NCBI GenBank assembly: GCA_002422545.1
Contig: DIWF01000014.1
Coordinates: forward strand, 1-64,000
Source of the DNA: Firmicutes bacterium UBA6113
GTDB taxonomy: Bacteria > Bacillota > Clostridia > Tissierellales > Sedimentibacteraceae
Direction: 5' to 3'
DNA length: 64,000 nucleotides
Below the pieces are notes generated by a model. The model was not told the origin of the DNA, ran no database searches, and saw nothing but the letters and a program-made list of their open reading frames with translations. The position numbers and the translations under genes were made by a program. Of this stretch, positions 59,495 through 64,000 are shown one piece after another. Numbering within the stretch: position 1 is the stretch's first letter; each line of letters begins with the position of its first letter.

Positions 59495-60469
59495 ATGAAT
59501 TGGATTGAAGTGTCAATATATACCACTACAAACGGAATTGAAATAATAAACGGAGCCTTGATAAAACTTGGAATCAATGATGCAGTTATTGAAGATGCCA
59601 GCGTTTTTGAAGATTTCCTCCATGATGATACAATGAACTGGGATTATTATGATGAAGAACTCACAAAAATGAAGGACTGCGAAAGCTGCATCAAGGTTTA
59701 TCTCGCTGACAACAGCCAGGGCAACCAGCTTTTCGGTGAAATAAAAAAGTTTGTTGAAAATCTTAAAACAGAATATATGGATATTGATTTTGGAAGACTT
59801 GAAATTGCAACAAGAACATTAAACGACGAAGACTGGGCAAATAACTGGAAACAGTATTTCAAGCCATTTACAGTTTCAGACAAAATAATAATAAAGCCAT
59901 CATGGGAAGAATACAATGAATCAACAGAGGGTAAGCTGATTCTTGAAATTGATCCTGGAATGAGTTTCGGAACAGGTCAGCACCACACAACGCGCCTTTG
60001 CATTGAACAAATCATAAAACATATGACAACTGGAATGAGAGTTCTTGACATGGGTTGCGGCAGCGGTATTTTGTCAATTGCTTCAATATTGCTTGGAGCA
60101 GAAAGCTGTGTTGGAGTTGACATCGATGAAAATGCTGTGAGGATTGCAAAGGAAAATGCAGAACTAAACAACATTTACGAAGACCGCTTCACTGTGTACT
60201 GCGGTGATGCCACAAATGATGAAACACTTCAGGAGAAAATAGGAAACAACAAATACGATATGATTGCTGTCAACATAATTGCCCAGATTATAATGGGAAT
60301 GAGCATGACTTTTCCAAAGTTTCTGAAAAAAGGTGGTCTTGTAATTGCTTCAGGCATAATCAAAAAATATCTGCAGGACGTGCTGGATAATTTTAAAGAA
60401 TTAGGTTTCGAAGTGATAGAAATAAACGACAGCGAAGAATGGGTTTGCGTAACTGCAATACTCAGATAA
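59495..60469 (+). CDS. prmA: Ribosomal protein L11 methyltransferase
   Basis: A 324-residue PrmA. The N-terminal substrate domain (about 1-100) is followed by the motif EIDPGMSFGTGQHHTTRLC and the SAM-binding VLDMGCGSGILSIA. It trimethylates residues of L11. The ATG follows AGGAGAAAAAA. The neighbouring rsmE gene 11 bases on makes the usual clostridial prmA-rsmE pair. Confidence 0.95.
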   Translation: MNWIEVSIYTTTNGIEIINGALIKLGINDAVIEDASVFEDFLHDDTMNWDYYDEELTKMKDCESCIKVYLADNSQGNQLFGEIKKFVENLKTEYMDIDFGRLEIATRTLNDEDWANNWKQYFKPFTVSDKIIIKPSWEEYNESTEGKLILEIDPGMSFGTGQHHTTRLCIEQIIKHMTTGMRVLDMGCGSGILSIASILLGAESCVGVDIDENAVRIAKENAELNNIYEDRFTVYCGDATNDETLQEKIGNNKYDMIAVNIIAQIIMGMSMTFPKFLKKGGLVIASGIIKKYLQDVLDNFKELGFEVIEINDSEEWVCVTAILR

Positions 60470-60480
60470 GTGAGGTAAAA

Positions 60481-61218
60481 ATGTTCAGATATTTTTGTGC
60501 AGATGACTGCATTGAAAACAATACAGTGAGTGTTACCGGAGGGGATGCAAGGCATTTGAAGACAATTTTGCGCGCCCAGGAAGGCGACATCATTTCAGTT
60601 GTAACAGACAGCAACGAATATAAAGCCCGAATTGAAGCGATTAACAAGGAAGACATAGTATGCAGCCTTATTGAAGAAATACAAAGAAACAATGAATCAA
60701 AAATCAACATAACACTTTGTCAGGGCATTCCAAAACAGACAAAGATGGAAACAATTATTCAGCAAAACGTGGAACTTGGCGTTAAAAGCTTCATTCCTTT
60801 AATAACTGAACGAACTGTTGTAAAGCTTAACGACAAGGACAGAGAGCAAAAAAAGCTTGACCGCTGGCAAAAAATAGCCAAGGAATCTGCAAAACAAAGC
60901 AAAAGAAACATAATTCCGCAAGTTGAAGAAATTACAACTGTTAAGGATCTTGTTGAAAGATTGAAGCAGGAAGATGCTGAAGTAATAGTTCCTTATGAGC
61001 TTGAAGACATGAAAATTCTAAAAGATGTACTGAAAGAGCCAAAACTCAACTACTATATTATAATAGGTCCTGAAGGCGGCTTTGATATCAAGGAAATAGA
61101 AATGTTCAAGAAAATCGGAGCTCACATTGTCACATTGGGCAAGAGAATTTTAAGGACGGAAACTGCAGGTGTTGTTGCAGCCTCTGTTGTCATGTATGCC
61201 TGTGACGAAATGGTGTAA
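60481..61218 (+). CDS. rsmE: 16S rRNA m3U1498 methyltransferase
   Basis: A 245-residue SPOUT methyltransferase: MFRYFCADD start, an OB-like N-terminal domain with GGDARHLKTILRAQEGD, and the C-terminal knot motifs IIIGPEGGFDIKEIEMF and LGKRILRTETAGVVA. Start at ATG 60481 with GTGAGGTAAAA; the frame opens earlier, inside prmA, without a site. Convergent repeats follow. Confidence 0.95.
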   Translation: MFRYFCADDCIENNTVSVTGGDARHLKTILRAQEGDIISVVTDSNEYKARIEAINKEDIVCSLIEEIQRNNESKINITLCQGIPKQTKMETIIQQNVELGVKSFIPLITERTVVKLNDKDREQKKLDRWQKIAKESAKQSKRNIIPQVEEITTVKDLVERLKQEDAEVIVPYELEDMKILKDVLKEPKLNYYIIIGPEGGFDIKEIEMFKKIGAHIVTLGKRILRTETAGVVAASVVMYACDEMV

Positions 61219-61230
61219 TTTGGAAACAGA

Positions 61231-61327
61231 GGGCGGACACAAGATCCGCCCCTACGTATTGAAATATTGACAAATTGGCGGTGAATTTGGATTCCAGTTT
61301 GTAGGGGAGAGCCTTGTGCTCTCCCGC
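61231..61327. repeat. REPIN-like double hairpin, unit 3
   Basis: Hairpin A GGGCGGAC-ACAAG-ATCCGCCC (61231-61252, one C-A mismatch) and hairpin B GGGAGAGC-CTTGT-GCTCTCCC (61305-61325). Spacer nearly the same as in unit 1 (GGCGGTGAATTTGGATTCCA). Confidence 0.85.
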
Positions 61328-61355
61328 AAAATAAAATTATTAAATTAATAATCAC

Positions 61356-61388
61356 GGGCGGGTAAGACCCTCCCCTACAACTTGTAGG
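61356..61388. repeat. Partial REPIN-like unit
   Basis: GGGCGGGT-AAG-ACCCTCCC, then CCTACAA-C-TTGTAGG, a degenerate hairpin A followed by a junction of the two element ends. The rest of 61389-61601 is AT-rich leader sequence; no promoter could be assigned with confidence. Confidence 0.6.
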
Positions 61389-61601
61389 AATAGTATTATG
61401 GTGACTGCTGTGGCAGTCATTTTTTTATTTTACAAATAATATTGATTGATAACATAAATACAAATATTGTGTAATATACTTGTATAATGTTGAAAAATAG
61501 CTTTAGAAAATTGTTTTTTTTAGAAAATTTGGAGACAAAACATTAATAATAGGTTATACTTATAGTAAGTAATCTAAATAATAAGGAGGAATGTGTTAGA
61601 A

Positions 61602-62840
61602 ATGAAAAAACTACAATTAACAACCAAAATTTTTATTGGCTTGGCACTAGGTATTTTATTAGGAATTATTCTTCAACCAAACCCTGACATTGCAGTAAAA
61701 TTTGTCAAGCCATTCGGAACATTGTTCTTAAATCTAATTAAACTTGTAATTGTACCACTGGTATTTTCTTCTCTTGTTGTTGGAACATGCGGCATGGACG
61801 ATGTAAGAAAGCTTGGCAGAATAGGCGGGAAAACGGTAGCATATTATCTGCTGACAACTGCTTTTGCAGTAACAATTGGTCTTATTCTTGCAAATGTAAG
61901 CAATGTAGGCGGAGGTTTCAGCATACCAGTTGATGCTAAAGTTGAAGTTGCAGAGGCTCCAAACGTTATTGACACTCTATTGAATATTATTCCTTCAAAT
62001 CCATTAAAAGCTCTTGTTGATGGAAACATGCTTCAGATAATTGCATTTGCTCTGATTATAGGAGCAGGAATAATAGGAATCGGAGAAAAAGGAAAGGTTT
62101 TGTTCAATTTCTTTGATGCCATGGCTGATGTTATGTACAAAATAATAGCAGTAATTATGGAATTTGCACCAATAGGAGTTTTTGCTCTTATTACTCCGGT
62201 TGTTGCACAAAACGGACCAGGTGTTCTTCTTCCGCTTTTAAAACTCATAATCGTTGTTTATGCAGGCTGTGCAATTCATGCATTGTTTACTTATTCAACA
62301 ACAGTTTCTCTGTTTGCAAAGGTTAGCCCTGTTAAATTCTTCAAAGGAATAGCTCCCGCAATGGTGTTTGCATTTACAACAGCCAGCAGTTCAGCAACAT
62401 TGCCTATAAGCATGAAGCGTTCAGAAGAAAACCTTGGGGTTCCAAAATCAGTAACAAGCTTTGTTCTTCCTCTGGGAGCTACAATCAACATGGACGGAAC
62501 AGCAATTTACCAAGGAGTTTGTGCATTTTTCATAGCTCAGGTATACGGAATTAATCTTCCTATTTCCGCTCAGATTACAATAATTCTTACTGCTACACTG
62601 GCTTCAATAGGAACTGCAGGAGTTCCTGGTGCCGGTATGATAATGCTTGGTATGGTTCTGCAGTCAGTTGGCCTTCCTATAGAAGGTATTGCTCTCATAG
62701 CCGGCGTTGACAGAATTCTCGACATGATGAGAACAATGATAAACATCACAGGCGATGCTGCTTGTGCAACTATAATAGCAGCAACAGAAGGCGAACTTGA
62801 CAGATCGGTTTATGAAAAATCGACTTCTTCCGCTAAATAG
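61602..62840 (+). CDS. Dicarboxylate/glutamate symporter, copy 1
   Basis: A 412-residue DAACS (SLC1-type) symporter. The HP1 serine-rich motif FTTASSSATLPISM, the TM7 NMDGTAIYQG and the HP2 motif GTAGVPGAGMIML are clear. Carries glutamate, aspartate or C4 acids with Na+ or H+. I start at ATG 61602, 11 bases after AAGGAGG; a GTG at 61593 is too close to it. A paralogue follows at 63079, with strong DNA similarity. Confidence 0.93.
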   Translation: MKKLQLTTKIFIGLALGILLGIILQPNPDIAVKFVKPFGTLFLNLIKLVIVPLVFSSLVVGTCGMDDVRKLGRIGGKTVAYYLLTTAFAVTIGLILANVSNVGGGFSIPVDAKVEVAEAPNVIDTLLNIIPSNPLKALVDGNMLQIIAFALIIGAGIIGIGEKGKVLFNFFDAMADVMYKIIAVIMEFAPIGVFALITPVVAQNGPGVLLPLLKLIIVVYAGCAIHALFTYSTTVSLFAKVSPVKFFKGIAPAMVFAFTTASSSATLPISMKRSEENLGVPKSVTSFVLPLGATINMDGTAIYQGVCAFFIAQVYGINLPISAQITIILTATLASIGTAGVPGAGMIMLGMVLQSVGLPIEGIALIAGVDRILDMMRTMINITGDAACATIIAATEGELDRSVYEKSTSSAK

Positions 62841-62967
62841 TATAACACATATAATTGCATAAAATATAAATAAAAAGTTTCAGAATTTTGTTAAAAAAAT
62901 GCCATAATCAATGTAAATTGATACTGCATTGAATTCCAATATTTTGAAACTAATGAATATTAATGAT

Positions 62968-63001
62968 AAAAAATGATTTTTCTGATGAAAAATCATTTTT
63001 T
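62968..63001 (+). terminator. Terminator between the two symporter genes
   Basis: AAAAAATGATTTTT (62968-62981) with AAAAATCATTTTTT (62988-63001), 14 pairs, followed by TT. Its A/T symmetry allows use on both strands. Confidence 0.8.
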
Positions 63002-63014
63002 TTGTAAAATTATA

Positions 63015-63043
63015 AAGACAAGAAGAACAAAATAAGTTATAAT
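63015..63043 (+). promoter_or_regulatory. Candidate promoter of symporter copy 2
   Basis: A perfect -10 TATAAT (63038-63043) with a 17-bp spacer to AAGACA (63015-63020), four of six matches to TTGACA. It starts 14 bases after the terminator of copy 1. Confidence 0.4.
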
Positions 63044-63078
63044 ATTTGAGAATCAAAATAAAGAGGAGAAATGACAAC

Positions 63079-64000
63079 ATGAATGAGAAAACACAAAAGA
63101 AAAAGCTACAATTAACAACTAAAATTTTCATCGGTTTAGCAGCCGGCATTATCCTTGGGATTGCCCTTCAATCAAATCCGGATATTGCTATTAACTACGT
63201 TAAACCTTTAGGAACTTTGTTCTTGAATCTTATTAAACTTGTAATTGTGCCACTGGTATTTTCTTCACTGGTAGTTGGGGCATGCAGCATGGATGATGTC
63301 AGGAAACTTGGAAGAATCGGCGGAAAGACAGTGGCTTATTACATGCTTACGACAGCATTTGCTGTTACAATCGGACTTATTTTAGCTAATGTGAGCAATG
63401 TAGGAGGAGGCTTCAGTATTCCTGTCGATGCTGCAGTGGAAATTGCAGAAGCTCCAAGCATAACTGACACACTGTTAAATATCATACCTTCTAACCCGCT
63501 GAAGGCGCTTGTTGAAGGAAACATGCTTCAAGTTATAGCATTTGCTCTCATTGTAGGAGCAGGTATAATTGGAATCGGAGAAAAGGGAAAGGTATTATTT
63601 AATTTCTTTGATGCCATGGCAGAGGTAATGTATAAAATTATAGCAGTAATAATGGAATATGCTCCAATAGGAGTATTTGCCCTTATAACTCCGGTTGTTG
63701 CTCAAAACGGACCGGGAGTATTGCTGCCTCTATTGAAATTGATATTAGTAGTATACGCAGGATGTATACTTCATGCTGTACTCACTTATTCATCAACAGT
63801 AAGTTTATTTGCAAAGGTGAGCCCTGTTCAATTTTTTAAGGGAATTGCTCCGGCAACTGTATTTGCATTTACAACAGCGAGCAGCTCAGGTACACTGCCT
63901 ATAACAATGAAGCGTTCAGAAGAAAATTTAGGAGTTTCCAAATCAATAAGCAGCTTCGTACTTCCTCTGGGAGCTACTATTAACATGGATGGAACAGCCA
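63079..64000 (+). CDS. Dicarboxylate/glutamate symporter, copy 2 (cut by window end)
   Basis: Partial gene, 307 codons visible, open to the edge. It starts MNEKTQKKKLQLTTK and then follows copy 1 closely: the same LILANVSNVGGGFSIPVDA stretch and the serine-rich FTTASSSGTLPITM. In this HP1 region copy 2 has GTLPIT where copy 1 has ATLPIS, so substrate choice could differ. The start follows AGAGGAGAAATGACAAC. Tandem duplication with later divergence is likely. Confidence 0.92.
   Translation, partial: MNEKTQKKKLQLTTKIFIGLAAGIILGIALQSNPDIAINYVKPLGTLFLNLIKLVIVPLVFSSLVVGACSMDDVRKLGRIGGKTVAYYMLTTAFAVTIGLILANVSNVGGGFSIPVDAAVEIAEAPSITDTLLNIIPSNPLKALVEGNMLQVIAFALIVGAGIIGIGEKGKVLFNFFDAMAEVMYKIIAVIMEYAPIGVFALITPVVAQNGPGVLLPLLKLILVVYAGCILHAVLTYSSTVSLFAKVSPVQFFKGIAPATVFAFTTASSSGTLPITMKRSEENLGVSKSISSFVLPLGATINMDGTA

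Noticed and set aside
61484..61490. TATAAT upstream of symporter copy 1 as a promoter
   Set aside because: No acceptable -35 box at 16-18 bases.

Overview
The window is AT-rich DNA with strong AAGGAGG-type ribosome binding sites, short intergenic gaps and poly-T terminators. Its genes (monomeric [FeFe]-hydrogenase, Aco-type 2-oxoacid dehydrogenase, sigma-54 regulator, Mo-hydroxylase, DNRLRE/DUF6385 surface proteins) fit an anaerobic, amino-acid or organic-acid fermenting member of the Clostridia (Bacillota). A Sedimentibacter/Tissierellales-like relative is my guess, not something I can prove from sequence alone.

Layout. 1-9.8 kb: a surface locus. A repeat-rich DUF6385 protein (partial, at the left edge) and a DNRLRE-DUF6385 protein bracket two divergent sets of nucleotide-sugar genes: a UDP-GlcNAc-type dehydrogenase, a WbpE/WbpD/WbpB set for a 2,3-diamino-uronate, an epimerase/aminotransferase/acyltransferase set for another amino sugar, and a glycosyltransferase. 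9.9-11.5 kb: an IS3 remnant, a GyrI-like protein, a DUF3795 protein and a palindromic repeat. 11.6-17.9 kb: an XRE-cupin regulator and a D-serine locus (cytoplasmic phosphodiesterase, DsdA, MFS carrier, Na+/alanine-type symporter) with mirrored operator-like palindromes around a sigma-A promoter. 18.2-26 kb: a Crp/Fnr regulator divergent from a Zn-dehydrogenase, acoABC and a PPC-domain protein, followed by a thioredoxin-like [2Fe-2S] protein and an [FeFe]-hydrogenase.

26-54 kb: the most interesting part. A serine hydrolase is divergent from a five-gene peptide ABC transporter. Then comes a PAS/AAA+/Fis sigma-54 activator, then a roughly 19-kb run: two acyl-CoA dehydrogenases, a three-subunit xanthine-dehydrogenase-type Mo hydroxylase, a YopX-family protein and two unknown small proteins, an OxlT-like carrier, an acyl-CoA ligase, a CoA transferase, and a dedicated maturation set (histidine phosphatase, XdhC/CoxI, NTPase, methyltransferase, ECF S-component, lone EtfB, MobA-like/HD fusion, MoeA-like protein with a Cys tail). 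Near-perfect -24/-12 promoters precede both the transporter and the run, so the activator encoded between them probably controls both. I read this as an inducible system that imports a compound, activates it to a CoA ester, dehydrogenates it and hydroxylates it with a custom-matured Mo enzyme. The substrate is unknown.

54-64 kb: housekeeping genes (class A PBP, M20 peptidase, a small membrane protein, OsmC, PrmA, RsmE) and tandem dicarboxylate/glutamate symporter paralogues, the second cut by the window end. REPIN-like double hairpins with complementary loops and compensated stems lie between these genes. No rRNA, tRNA or CRISPR array was seen.
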